Shown here piece after piece: positions 1 through 7,809 of a stretch of 63,174 bases of DNA. The notes beneath the pieces were generated by a model. The model had not been told where the DNA came from and made no database searches. It saw only the letters and a program-made list of their open reading frames with translations. Source of the stretch: a virus; the IMG/VR virus record IMGVR_UViG_3300018405_000018, positions 1 to 63,174 of that record, one strand, 5' to 3'. A program made the translations under genes and the position numbers. The first letter of the stretch is position 1, and each line of letters opens with the position of its first letter.

Positions 1-533
1 CCACCCCCGCCACCGCCCCCGCCACCAATGACAGATTGGTTGTTGATTGCGATTGCGTAATTGATTGCCATTGCCGGGCCACCGTTTGCACCAGCGGTTG
101 CCCTTCCAGCATTTGCTGTTCCGCTATCTCCGTTTGCGCCATTACCGCCGTTGCCACCTTTACCAACAATCCAGCCGAGGTTCGTCAGCGTTACAGTAGA
201 GCCGTTGGGGAAGTTCCCTGTCGTCAGAGCGGGTTGGTTTGTTAGTGTAGAGCCAACAATGGTTCCAGTATTGACTGTCACATTGACGTTAACAACCGAC
301 AAACCGTCCCAACCAGCAGCAATAGCTGCGTTGCGAATGTTGTAGTTGGTTGTGTTAGCAGATATCACCAAGTTGTATGTTGGTGTTGGTGGGATTGGGT
401 CAAACACCAACCGCCACGTACCGCCGTCCTTGACATACACTTTCTTGATGTCCCGCCAGACACCAGCGTCTTTGACAAATAGTTTGTCAACCAACCGTTG
501 AGTGCCCGCGTCTTTAATGTATGTTTTTGCCAT
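1..533 (-). CDS. Glycine-rich tail fibre/adhesin-like protein, C terminus beyond window
   Basis: The ATG at 533 lies six bases after the stop of the upstream fibre gene and lacks a strong ribosome binding site, so translation is probably coupled. Only 177 codons are in the window. The N terminus has three spaced copies of a short K-D-A/G-G unit (YIKDAG, FVKDAGVWRDI, YVKDGGTWRLV), a pattern common at the start of glycine-rich phage tail proteins. A beta-rich middle follows, then a glycine/asparagine-rich stretch (GKGGNGGNGANGDSG) and a run of nine glycines at the edge. Poly-glycine adhesins such as the T-even gp38 class contact receptors, so a distal adhesin role is inferred from composition and from its place at the end of the fibre block. 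The true C terminus is not seen. Confidence 0.6.
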   Translation of the reverse strand, partial: MAKTYIKDAGTQRLVDKLFVKDAGVWRDIKKVYVKDGGTWRLVFDPIPPTPTYNLVISANTTNYNIRNAAIAAGWDGLSVVNVNVTVNTGTIVGSTLTNQPALTTGNFPNGSTVTLTNLGWIVGKGGNGGNGANGDSGTANAGRATAGANGGPAMAINYAIAINNQSVIGGGGGGGG

Positions 534-539
534 CTGTTA

Positions 540-2450
540 TTACGCCACGTATTGGTAAATGATATCACCGTTATTGCCAGTTGCGTTGGATGGAACACCA
601 GCGGTTGTTGGCTGGACCGTCTTTGCGCCCTGCGAGTTCTGTCCTGATGTTTGGATTGCTGTTTGGACAAACGCTGTTGTTGCGATACTGACGTCGTTGT
701 CACCTACTGCTGGTGTTGGAGCGGTTGGGTTGCCTGTGAATGCCGGTGATGCAAGGTTTGCTCTTGTCGAAACTGCGTTCGTAACAAACGCAGTTGTTGC
801 CAGTTGAGTCGTGTTCATTCCTGCAGCCGCAGTTGGTGCTGTTGGAGTTCCGCTGAACGCAGGTGACGTCAGATCAGCTTTTGTTGACACAGCATTCGTG
901 ACAAACGCGGTTGTTGCTAGTTGAGTTGTGTTTGTTCCAGCAGCTGCGGTTGGTGCTGATGGTGTTCCAGAAAACGTTGGCGATAGTGTAGGGGCAGCGC
1001 CGACAGTAGTCACATCGCTCAACGTCAGCGATACAGCGCCTGTACGGCCGTTAAACGAAGCCACAACGTTAGCAGATGTCACAAAGTTGTTTGGGTTTGT
1101 GGTTCCGTTATATGGCGTATAACCAAGCGCTGCTGTAACGTCTGCTTGCGATAAAGTAACAGCACCAGTCCGTGCATTAAATGACGTAACGGGTGATGCC
1201 CACAGAGTGGATGTACCGTTTGTTGTCAGATAACGACCTGCTTGACCAGCTTGCGAGGCAACCTCAGGTGCTTGAGCCAATACATTGTTTGCAATGCCAC
1301 GCCAGTTTGTAAACAAAGCCTGCGATGAACTGATTGCTATCATCACTGGTTTGCTGATTGACCCGATTGATGACGGCTGCGTTTGAATGAATGCGCCTGG
1401 TGTAACGTCAGACAGGAAGTAGGATGATCCTGGGACGAGTCCTGAAAGACCAATGACAACACCTTGAGTCGTGATCACAAACGAATCTGCTGATATAACA
1501 TCACTGACAATACCAATCACTTCCGCGTTCGTTGCGTTGTTTGCTTGTGAGCGAACATATCTCTGAACGCCTGCGGATCCACCATGACGCACAAGAGTGC
1601 CGAGCGTAAAACCGTGTGCAACTTGGCTCACAGAGATTGACGAGTTGGATCCGCCACCTCCACCACCTCCACCGCCTATTCCCCAGAAAGCGTTACCGTC
1701 CGCACCAGACATTAGTACACGACCGACTGTTGACGGCGATTGTGCTGGCAACATATCGTCAATGTCGTTGAACGGGATTGCGTTAGCGATACCGCGCCAG
1801 TTGTAGAAGAACCCGCGTGGTCGTGCTGTGCCTGAAACAGCTGTTGAGTTAATCGCCATCATCAACGGTTTGCTTATGAACCCTGCTTCCGTAGGTTCCA
1901 CATCAGTCATTAACCCCGCTGTTGTTGCTGACAAATAGTATGTCCTGCCTGGCACGAATGCGGTCGAAGGCATTGCGTCGAACACAATGTAACCGTTTGT
2001 TGTTAGAGTGAATCTGTTTGCATCCAAGACTGCAGTAACAACACCGATCACGTCTGCGGTTGCTACAGAGTTTGCTTGAGCGCGGCGGTATGTTGTTCCG
2101 TCGTGGTAGAGAACCGTACCTTGTGTGAACCCGTGTCCGTTCTGCACGATATCAATCGCTGCAGCAGACACAACACTAGGTGTGGACCACTGAACGTTCG
2201 TTCCGTCTGTTGTCAGAAACTTTCCTTGCTGGTTTGTCTGACTCGGGAACGGATTTGCACCAACCTCTACGATTACAGGCGTGAGTGGAGAACCAGTGGT
2301 TGTGTTGACTGGCGTTCTTTTCAGGAAAAGTTTACCGTCAACGGTGTTAATCGCCAGTTCGCCGTCATCGAGCATTGCTGCTGTCGGACGCTTACCAATG
2401 GCAGACAGACCAGTTTGTGATTGTCTTTTTAGTTTGATTTTTTGTGGCAT
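540..2450 (-). CDS. Tail fibre protein with Mtd-like N terminus and fibre repeats
   Basis: 636 residues. The first 45 residues (LDDGELAINTVDGKLFLKR and flanks) match the short N-terminal virion-attachment module found in many phage fibres and in the Bordetella phage major tropism determinant. The middle carries two related halves of about 150 residues, each with a V-x-G-x-x-Y-F/Y-L-S segment and a GFFYNWRGIAN/ALFTNWRGIAN element. The C-terminal third has three tandem fibre repeats of the form FSGTPTAPTAAAG...QLATTAFV, the classic phage fibre repeat, preceded by SFNGRTGAVSLT motifs. The gene is preceded by a late-type promoter and followed six bases on by the glycine-rich gene. It is very likely a trimeric fibre; the receptor is unknown. 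Confidence 0.8.
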   Translation of the reverse strand: MPQKIKLKRQSQTGLSAIGKRPTAAMLDDGELAINTVDGKLFLKRTPVNTTTGSPLTPVIVEVGANPFPSQTNQQGKFLTTDGTNVQWSTPSVVSAAAIDIVQNGHGFTQGTVLYHDGTTYRRAQANSVATADVIGVVTAVLDANRFTLTTNGYIVFDAMPSTAFVPGRTYYLSATTAGLMTDVEPTEAGFISKPLMMAINSTAVSGTARPRGFFYNWRGIANAIPFNDIDDMLPAQSPSTVGRVLMSGADGNAFWGIGGGGGGGGGSNSSISVSQVAHGFTLGTLVRHGGSAGVQRYVRSQANNATNAEVIGIVSDVISADSFVITTQGVVIGLSGLVPGSSYFLSDVTPGAFIQTQPSSIGSISKPVMIAISSSQALFTNWRGIANNVLAQAPEVASQAGQAGRYLTTNGTSTLWASPVTSFNARTGAVTLSQADVTAALGYTPYNGTTNPNNFVTSANVVASFNGRTGAVSLTLSDVTTVGAAPTLSPTFSGTPSAPTAAAGTNTTQLATTAFVTNAVSTKADLTSPAFSGTPTAPTAAAGMNTTQLATTAFVTNAVSTRANLASPAFTGNPTAPTPAVGDNDVSIATTAFVQTAIQTSGQNSQGAKTVQPTTAGVPSNATGNNGDIIYQYVA

Positions 2451-2486
2451 AGCGTGTGACCTATCATTATCCCGTGTTTCATAAAC

Positions 2487-2494
2487 TATTTATG
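2487..2494 (-). promoter_or_regulatory. Late-type promoter CATAAATA
   Basis: CATAAATA on the minus strand, 36 bases before the fibre gene starting at 2450, in the intergenic gap. It matches the T4 late core TATAAATA in 7 of 8 positions. Confidence 0.7.
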
Positions 2495-2507
2495 ACTGCC
2501 ACTGGTG

Positions 2508-3905
2508 TTATTTCACTACAATACACATCACCAACTTCTCGTCAACGTTCTCGTTTGTTTCCAGCGCTGTAGCGAAAGACAAAGCTGTCCCAACAATCGC
2601 ACAGCCAGCACGGTCGCTAGAAACAAGTCGCTGACCTTTACGAACTGGACCGATCACACGGACAGGCACTTTGCCTGTCAGAGCAATAGCTTGGCCGTCT
2701 GATAGGTTGTTCATTAGATATGCTGGGTTTTCAGAGATTACACCAACAACATACTGATACACTTTCGTTGATTGAGTGCATTCGCTATCATCATTTTCGC
2801 CGACAACAATCACGGTGCCAACAGGATATTCAGCATCCGTTGTGTATTTTTCGGCCAAGTCAGCGTAGTTTGCGGACGTTGCACGTCCGTTGAACACGTT
2901 AGCGAATAAGTTTCCGCTAGCATCGCGTTGAGCAATCGTGTTTGGAGTTGCTGGCACCGAAGCCGCCGCACCACCCAACAACCGCGCGTTGGCCACGGTG
3001 GCGCCTGCGACAAACTCGGTTGTTGCGATTGTTGTATTTGATGTTCCTGCAGGCTGTGTTACAGCAGCTGAGCCTGTAGGCAGCTGTGACGACCACGTTG
3101 GCGCCGCGGTTGCTCCGTTGGACATTAAGAACTGGCCTGACGTGCCGAAACTTGTCGTTCCTGTCCCTACACCAAGTTGGCCAGCACTGCCAATGGTGAA
3201 TAGATGGCCGCCGGCGGCTGTTCTGAAGACGTGACCGGAAAAATCATAGTGCATCCATGCGTTGGAGTTTACAGTGCGCAGCTGCCCGTGCGGAACAGCA
3301 CCAGACAAAACATTTAGCGAGACTGCACTGTTAGCAACCGTTGGTGTCAATGTCAGAGATGCTGTCGTTCCGAGAATGTTCAGTGTTGTGTTGCCACTTG
3401 TATTTGTTAGGTGGACTGCACGAAGGCCGCCTAGGTACAAAGAAATAGGCAACTGAGTTCCTGTTCCACGAACATCGGAAACGATTCTCATCTCGCTGCC
3501 TTGAACGTTAGCAAAAGAGAACACAGAGCCATTACCGGTCGAAACTGAACCAACATCTTCAAGATGAAGGGCAGCCGCTGTAGAGTTTGTTGTTACAGCA
3601 CCGTTCGGCAAAATACCAATTTGTGTGCTAGCATTTGTTGTGCGTGTCTGGAACATCGTGCGGCTAGCAACAGTGGCATTGTTAAAGTCACCTCGGATCC
3701 GTGCTCCTGTTCCTGTTAGGTTGACGTTGCCGATTGTTAGAGCGTCCAACGCTGCTTGGGCAGTTGTTTGACCTGTACCGCCGCCAGCAATCGGAAGAAC
3801 TGTCCATTGTGTCCCCCCGCCAGTTGAGACTAGTGGTAGATTTTGCGTCCCACCATAATCGGGTAAAACATTTACTGGTGTAAATCTGGCGAAGGTTGTT
3901 GACAT
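2508..3905 (-). CDS. Tail fibre protein with C-terminal DLAEKY module
   Basis: 465 residues; ATG at 3905 with GAGGAA nine bases upstream. Near the N terminus it has the GGGTGQTTAQAALDAL segment widespread in phage fibres, then a beta-rich body with a SNGATAAPTWSS and TSNTTIATTEFVAGA fibre repeat. The last 100 residues (ANYADLAEKYTTDAEYPVGT, then VGVISENPAYLMNN and GKVPVRVIG) form a compact module shared with the fibre at 5828-7717. That module resembles the Peptidase_G2/intramolecular-chaperone C termini of phage appendage proteins in its order of A-D-Y/L-A-E, I-G-V-I-S and N-P elements; this is a resemblance by eye only. It is a single-gene unit behind its own late-type promoter. Confidence 0.72.
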   Translation of the reverse strand: MSTTFARFTPVNVLPDYGGTQNLPLVSTGGGTQWTVLPIAGGGTGQTTAQAALDALTIGNVNLTGTGARIRGDFNNATVASRTMFQTRTTNASTQIGILPNGAVTTNSTAAALHLEDVGSVSTGNGSVFSFANVQGSEMRIVSDVRGTGTQLPISLYLGGLRAVHLTNTSGNTTLNILGTTASLTLTPTVANSAVSLNVLSGAVPHGQLRTVNSNAWMHYDFSGHVFRTAAGGHLFTIGSAGQLGVGTGTTSFGTSGQFLMSNGATAAPTWSSQLPTGSAAVTQPAGTSNTTIATTEFVAGATVANARLLGGAAASVPATPNTIAQRDASGNLFANVFNGRATSANYADLAEKYTTDAEYPVGTVIVVGENDDSECTQSTKVYQYVVGVISENPAYLMNNLSDGQAIALTGKVPVRVIGPVRKGQRLVSSDRAGCAIVGTALSFATALETNENVDEKLVMCIVVK

Positions 3906-3935
3906 TGTAAATTCCTCTATCTATTTTTGCTGCAA

Positions 3936-3943
3936 TATTTATG
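3936..3943 (-). promoter_or_regulatory. Late-type promoter CATAAATA
   Basis: CATAAATA on the minus strand, 30 bases before the fibre gene starting at 3905 and just outside the upstream gene's stop at 3958. Confidence 0.7.
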
Positions 3944-3957
3944 CTGGCTAACTTGCT

Positions 3958-4536
3958 TTAGATCCCCAAAGCGAACCACGCATATGCAAGTCCTGTCTGT
4001 TCTTGTGGTGCTCCAGTTGCTGTAATTCTCACAGAAGCAATCGTGACAGACGTCGTTGTGGCAGCACCTGTTGGTGCGTGGATTGTTGGTAACATTGGCC
4101 CTGTCCCCCATCCACCTGCACTGCGTTCATTTGCCATTACAACAAAGCACTGAGACGGGAATGCGATTGGGAATGTTACTGTTGATAGTCCGCCCGTGCT
4201 TGACGTTCCTGTCCCCCACTGAATCAACAGCCCGCTTGGCAGGCGTTGATGACCATTTGTTGTCAACGAGCGAGTAGCGAACTGATCAACCCACGAAGAA
4301 GACGTGCCGTTTGTCTGTAACACACGGTTTGCGTTGCCTGTTTGTGACGGCAGAATCGCGTTGAGCACTGTATTTGGTTGTGATTGACCTGGATTTGTGC
4401 CAATCATTGACAGCACTGTATTCCACGATGCAGTAACACCGTTAGAAACAAGTGCGCGGCCGTTTGTGGCTGTCGTTTGTGCTGGCAGTTCGCTGTCAAC
4501 GACGATGGGGCGAGAAGATTGGAATGACGTTGGCAT
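3958..4536 (-). CDS. Short tail fibre with gp53-like C-terminal domain (paralogue A)
   Basis: 192 residues. The reading frame stays open further upstream, but the ATG at 4536 is chosen because it follows AAGGAT by six bases and clears the upstream gene, which stops at 4541. The N-terminal 90 residues (VDSELPAQTTATNGRALVSN, then NTVLSMIG) repeat the LP-x-Q...GR-L-x-S/T-N-G unit. The last 100 residues (RLPSGLLIQWGTG, TFPIAFPSQCFVVMANE, AYAWFALGI) match the gp53-like C-terminal fibre domain, which ends in a small aromatic strand. It is a clear paralogue of the protein at 4939-5790, from which it is separated by a tail assembly chaperone gene. Probable receptor-binding tip. Confidence 0.75.
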   Translation of the reverse strand: MPTSFQSSRPIVVDSELPAQTTATNGRALVSNGVTASWNTVLSMIGTNPGQSQPNTVLNAILPSQTGNANRVLQTNGTSSSWVDQFATRSLTTNGHQRLPSGLLIQWGTGTSSTGGLSTVTFPIAFPSQCFVVMANERSAGGWGTGPMLPTIHAPTGAATTTSVTIASVRITATGAPQEQTGLAYAWFALGI

Positions 4537-4540
4537 GATG

Positions 4541-4927
4541 TTATCCTTGTAAAGCAGGCCAGTTGATTTCTGTTGGGAATCCTGGCTGTTTTGGCAAATC
4601 GCGAAGTGCTTTTCTGTATGTTTTCCAGTTTTCGGGAATCGGAGCGTTGATTTCACATGCTCTAACAACCACCCAGTCACTCTCTGCCAACAATCGGTTG
4701 CGTTGTTGGCGAGCAAACGAAGCAAGTTCCATCAAAGATGGCTGAGCAGCATCAATAACAATCGGTTCTCCCGTTGCAGGATCAGCAGAAAGCGTTTTCC
4801 CACGGTTGCTCAGTTCACGCATGATTTCTGCGTGTCGTGCTGGTGTAACATCAACAGCATCAAAAGGGATATCTGCGCTGAGAGCAGTGTCGTAAAAACT
4901 GTTCGTGGTTTGTGAATATTTGATCAT
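4541..4927 (-). CDS. Tail fibre assembly chaperone-like protein
   Basis: 128 residues from the ATG at 4927, which has AAGGA upstream; the frame is open for 22 more codons but that stretch would overlap the neighbour. The N terminus (MIKYSQTTNSFYDTALSADI) is typical of phage tail fibre assembly proteins, and the C-terminal half (RNRLLAESDWVVVRACE, then IPENWKTYRKALRDLP and GFPTEINWP) matches the phage tail assembly chaperone family, whose hallmark is R-x-x-L-L-x-x-S/T-D-W followed by W-x-x-Y-R-x-x-L-R-x-I/L. Such proteins help fibres trimerise. It sits between two paralogous short fibres in one unit, so it probably serves one or both. Confidence 0.85.
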   Translation of the reverse strand: MIKYSQTTNSFYDTALSADIPFDAVDVTPARHAEIMRELSNRGKTLSADPATGEPIVIDAAQPSLMELASFARQQRNRLLAESDWVVVRACEINAPIPENWKTYRKALRDLPKQPGFPTEINWPALQG

Positions 4928-4938
4928 TTGTCGTCCTT

Positions 4939-5790
4939 TTAAGCGCCAATAGCGATCCAGAATCCTGTGTTGTTGCCGGCAATATCGCCACACAGCAAAC
5001 GATATTGGAACCTGCTAACAGCCTCAGCAGACATGTCGGCAGTGTAGTTTCCTGTCGGATTTGCTGATGCGACAATAACAAAGCACGCGTTCGGGAAAGC
5101 GACGGGGAAGTTTTTAGCAACGTTGTCGTCAGGAGCATTGCCCCACTGAATGATTAAACCACCAGGCAAAACCTGATATCCGGATGACGTCAGAGACTGT
5201 TGCTGGAAGACGGTGGAGAATGTGTTTTGGACAAACGCTGTTGTAGCAAGCTGTGTTGTGCTATTACCTAACGCTGGCGTCGGTGCTGTTGGCGTACCTG
5301 TAAACGCAGGAGACGCAACAGGAGCATAGTTGTGGGCGTGGTTTGCTGCAGCTGCTCCAAGGTTAGTTAGAGCTTGTGCAGCGGTTGTAGCTCCTGTACC
5401 ACCATTGACGATCGCTGTCACACCAGTGATGTTTGTTGCCGTTGTGGCAGACGGAACGTTGGTGATTGTAACAGCGCCTGTAAACGTCTGTGTTCCAATC
5501 GTGATACTGGTTACAGCAGCGTTTTGTCCTGCGTCTTCAACCCACGACAAACTGCCTGCACCATCAGTAGACAGCACTCGGCCTGCTTGACCTAGTTGGT
5601 TTGGCAGAATTGCGTTGGCAACAGCAGCACCTGATGTTTGACCTGGACCAGGGCCGATCATGCTAAGAACTGTGTTCCAGCCCACTGAGGTACCGTTGGA
5701 AATCAATGCACGACCTGCAGTAGACGTGTTTTGTGTCGGCAGGGCGTTATCAATCGGGAGTGCTTGTAAGTTTGTAAATGCTGTGGTCAT
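4939..5790 (-). CDS. Short tail fibre with gp53-like C-terminal domain (paralogue B)
   Basis: 283 residues. The N-terminal third (IDNALPTQNTSTAGRALISN, NTVLSMIGPGPGQ) closely parallels the start of the protein at 3958-4536. A middle insertion has a GGTGATTAAQALTNLGAA element and one FTGTPTAPTPALGNSTTQLA fibre repeat. The C-terminal 90 residues (YQVLPGGLIIQWGNA, FPVAFPNACFVIVA, ending in FWIAIGA) match the gp53-like fibre tip. It is the first gene of a three-gene unit behind a late-type promoter: fibre B, chaperone, fibre A. The two fibres look like a tandem duplication in which B kept or gained extra repeats. Receptor unknown. Confidence 0.78.
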   Translation of the reverse strand: MTTAFTNLQALPIDNALPTQNTSTAGRALISNGTSVGWNTVLSMIGPGPGQTSGAAVANAILPNQLGQAGRVLSTDGAGSLSWVEDAGQNAAVTSITIGTQTFTGAVTITNVPSATTATNITGVTAIVNGGTGATTAAQALTNLGAAAANHAHNYAPVASPAFTGTPTAPTPALGNSTTQLATTAFVQNTFSTVFQQQSLTSSGYQVLPGGLIIQWGNAPDDNVAKNFPVAFPNACFVIVASANPTGNYTADMSAEAVSRFQYRLLCGDIAGNNTGFWIAIGA

Positions 5791-5817
5791 TGTTGTGTCC
5801 GTCCGTTAACTTTGTTG

Positions 5818-5825
5818 TATTTATC
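5818..5825 (-). promoter_or_regulatory. Late-type promoter GATAAATA
   Basis: GATAAATA on the minus strand, 27 bases before the ATG at 5790 and three bases past the stop of the upstream fibre gene. Confidence 0.7.
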
Positions 5826-5827
5826 GA

Positions 5828-7717
5828 TTACCGTTTTCCGACAAACACTTCAATCAGTCCAGCGTCGCCGTCAAAGTCTTCTAATGCAATTGCAACAACA
5901 GAGCCGATTACAGCGTGGGTGTCAGCAACAGCTGTTCCGTCACCATTGGAGACAAGAAAGTCGCCTTTGGTTACTTTACCAGTCACACGACAAGGAACGC
6001 GGCCAACGAGAGCGACAGCTACAACGTTTTCGCCTTCGCATTCGCTATTCATTAGATATGCTGGTTTGGTTGACACAATGCCGATTACTTTGAAGTCGTT
6101 TGGTGTGTTGGAAGCGGTTACTTCCTTTTCACCACCGATTCTGATCAATGTTCCAGGCTCATACGGCTGATCAGCAACATATTTTTCAGCCAAGTCAGCG
6201 TAACGAGCTGCTGTAGCTGTACCGTGAATAACACCACGTGGAACAATCACACCACCAGCAGCGTTCAGCTCAATCATGTCAGCAACATCGTTGTTCACAA
6301 ACAAACGAAGACGTTGAGCTTCACCGCCGTCGGCAGAGTAAGCGTCAATATAGCACTCATCGCCAAGACCACCAAATTGGTCATTTGGCCAGCTGATCCG
6401 ACGGCCTGCTTGTAGTCCGATTCCTGTACAGTTGCTGACAGAACCGTTTGTCAAGTTCGTGGCGTTCGTGGCGTTCTGAACGAATGTTGCACCGAGCGCT
6501 GTCGTCACGTCGGTTGCTGTTAGAGTGATTGCGCCTGTGCGGGTGTTGAATGAACTAACACCCGTAATAATTGTTTGCCAGCTCGGCGACGTGCCGTTAG
6601 TTGTCAGGAACTTGCCTGCATGTCCAGATTGGTTCGGTAGCACTGAAGCAGACGTTGCTGTTGCAACAGCAACTGGCAAGCCACGCTGGTTAAAGAACAC
6701 ACCTTCTGTAGACGACGTTGCAATGAACACCGGCTTGCTGATTGAAGATTGTGTTACAGGTTCAACGGTCGTCATCAGCCCTGCTGTTGAGTCGCTGAGG
6801 TAATACACAGCGCCTGGCATCAGGCCAGAAAGGCCGACAACCAAACCTTGTGTCGTTACTGTATACACTGTCGGCGATGCGTCCGAAATAATACCAAACA
6901 CCTGAGCGTTTGTTACGTTGTTGGCTTGAGCAAGAACATACGGTGATGCAGGGTTGCCCGTTGCACGAACAATCTGTCCACGTGTAAAACTGTTCGCCAT
7001 CTGAACTTCATCAGATGCGACGTATGCTGAGATCGACATCCAGCCAGCAGATACGCCATCAGACACCAACACATTACCAGAGTTGCCTGTTTGTGGCGGC
7101 AGAAGGTCATCAATTTCAATCTCCTGGGAAATCTCAACACCGCGCCAGTTGAAAAATAGGCCAAAGTTTGCACCGAGAGCAATAAACACAGGTTTACTGA
7201 TGTTACCTACAACGGTGGGTTCAACGGTTGTCATTGCACCCGGTGTTGTTGCTGATAGGAAGTATGCTGCACCCGGCGTCAGCGCTATGTTTGGGATATC
7301 AATGATACCGGACGTTGTCACTTCAATTGTGTTTGCGTCCGTTACCTCTGTGATGATACCAACAACGTCGGCTGTTGCATCAGATGCTGCAGAAGCAGGG
7401 ACATAAATTGATCCGTTGAACCGAACAATCGTTCCTACAGTCATTCCGTGGTTGGGTTGGCTTACGCGAGTTGCTGTACCACCTGAATCTGACCAAGATA
7501 CCTGCGAGCCATCCGTTTTAAGGAACATCCCTGCTTTATCCGATTGGTCCGGAAACGGATCACGTGTTACATCGATGATTGATTGCATGCCATTATCACG
7601 CTTGATGTACATTTTACCATCGTGTGTATTGATTGCGATTTCACCAAGTTGCAACTGTGCAACTGTGGGGATTTTGCCAGGCGTAGCGGAACGCTTAGAA
7701 AGAATTGTTTGTGACAT
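5828..7717 (-). CDS. Tail fibre protein, Mtd-like N terminus and DLAEKY C-terminal module
   Basis: 629 residues from the ATG at 7717, which has GGAG eight bases upstream; nine further codons are open upstream but have no ribosome site. The N terminus (LQLGEIAINTHDGKMYIKRD) is the same attachment module as in the 540-2450 protein. Several LP-x-Q-x-G...GKFLTTNGTSPSW units and three V-G-x-I-T/S-x-V-T-D half repeats follow, again as in that protein. The C-terminal 125 residues (ADLAEKYVADQPYEPGTL, IGIVSTKPAYLMNS, GRVPCRVTGKVTKGD) are homologous to the end of the 2508-3905 protein. It therefore looks like a recombinant of the two neighbouring fibre types. Confidence 0.78.
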   Translation of the reverse strand: MSQTILSKRSATPGKIPTVAQLQLGEIAINTHDGKMYIKRDNGMQSIIDVTRDPFPDQSDKAGMFLKTDGSQVSWSDSGGTATRVSQPNHGMTVGTIVRFNGSIYVPASAASDATADVVGIITEVTDANTIEVTTSGIIDIPNIALTPGAAYFLSATTPGAMTTVEPTVVGNISKPVFIALGANFGLFFNWRGVEISQEIEIDDLLPPQTGNSGNVLVSDGVSAGWMSISAYVASDEVQMANSFTRGQIVRATGNPASPYVLAQANNVTNAQVFGIISDASPTVYTVTTQGLVVGLSGLMPGAVYYLSDSTAGLMTTVEPVTQSSISKPVFIATSSTEGVFFNQRGLPVAVATATSASVLPNQSGHAGKFLTTNGTSPSWQTIITGVSSFNTRTGAITLTATDVTTALGATFVQNATNATNLTNGSVSNCTGIGLQAGRRISWPNDQFGGLGDECYIDAYSADGGEAQRLRLFVNNDVADMIELNAAGGVIVPRGVIHGTATAARYADLAEKYVADQPYEPGTLIRIGGEKEVTASNTPNDFKVIGIVSTKPAYLMNSECEGENVVAVALVGRVPCRVTGKVTKGDFLVSNGDGTAVADTHAVIGSVVAIALEDFDGDAGLIEVFVGKR

Positions 7718-7747
7718 AAAGTTCTCCGTGCTTTTGGAGAACACGTT

Positions 7748-7761
7748 GTGGTATATACCAC
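7748..7761. repeat. Perfect 14-bp palindrome
   Basis: GTGGTATATACCAC lies between the late-type promoter at 7796 and the fibre start at 7717, so it falls in the leader transcript. It could be an RNA hairpin or a protein site; no homologous motif is recognised. Confidence 0.6.
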
Positions 7762-7772
7762 GCTGTGTTCTA

Positions 7773-7788
7773 AAGGATATCTATCCTT
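7773..7788. repeat. Inverted repeat, 7-bp arms
   Basis: AAGGATA-TC-TATCCTT lies upstream of the palindrome at 7748 in the same unusually long leader. It may form a small hairpin. There is no T-tract, so it is not a standard terminator. Confidence 0.5.
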
Positions 7789-7795
7789 GATTTAT

Positions 7796-7803
7796 TATTT
7801 ATT
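7796..7803 (-). promoter_or_regulatory. Late-type promoter AATAAATA
   Basis: AATAAATA on the minus strand, 78 bases before the ATG at 7717, about twice the usual spacing in this window. The extra length is filled by two inverted repeats. Confidence 0.6.
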
Positions 7804-7809
7804 GTTAGG

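Noticed and set aside
540-7717. A diversity-generating retroelement, suggested by Mtd-like N termini on two fibres
   Set aside because: No reverse transcriptase gene and no template/variable repeat pair with adenine-specific differences are visible; the N-terminal module alone is common in ordinary fibres.
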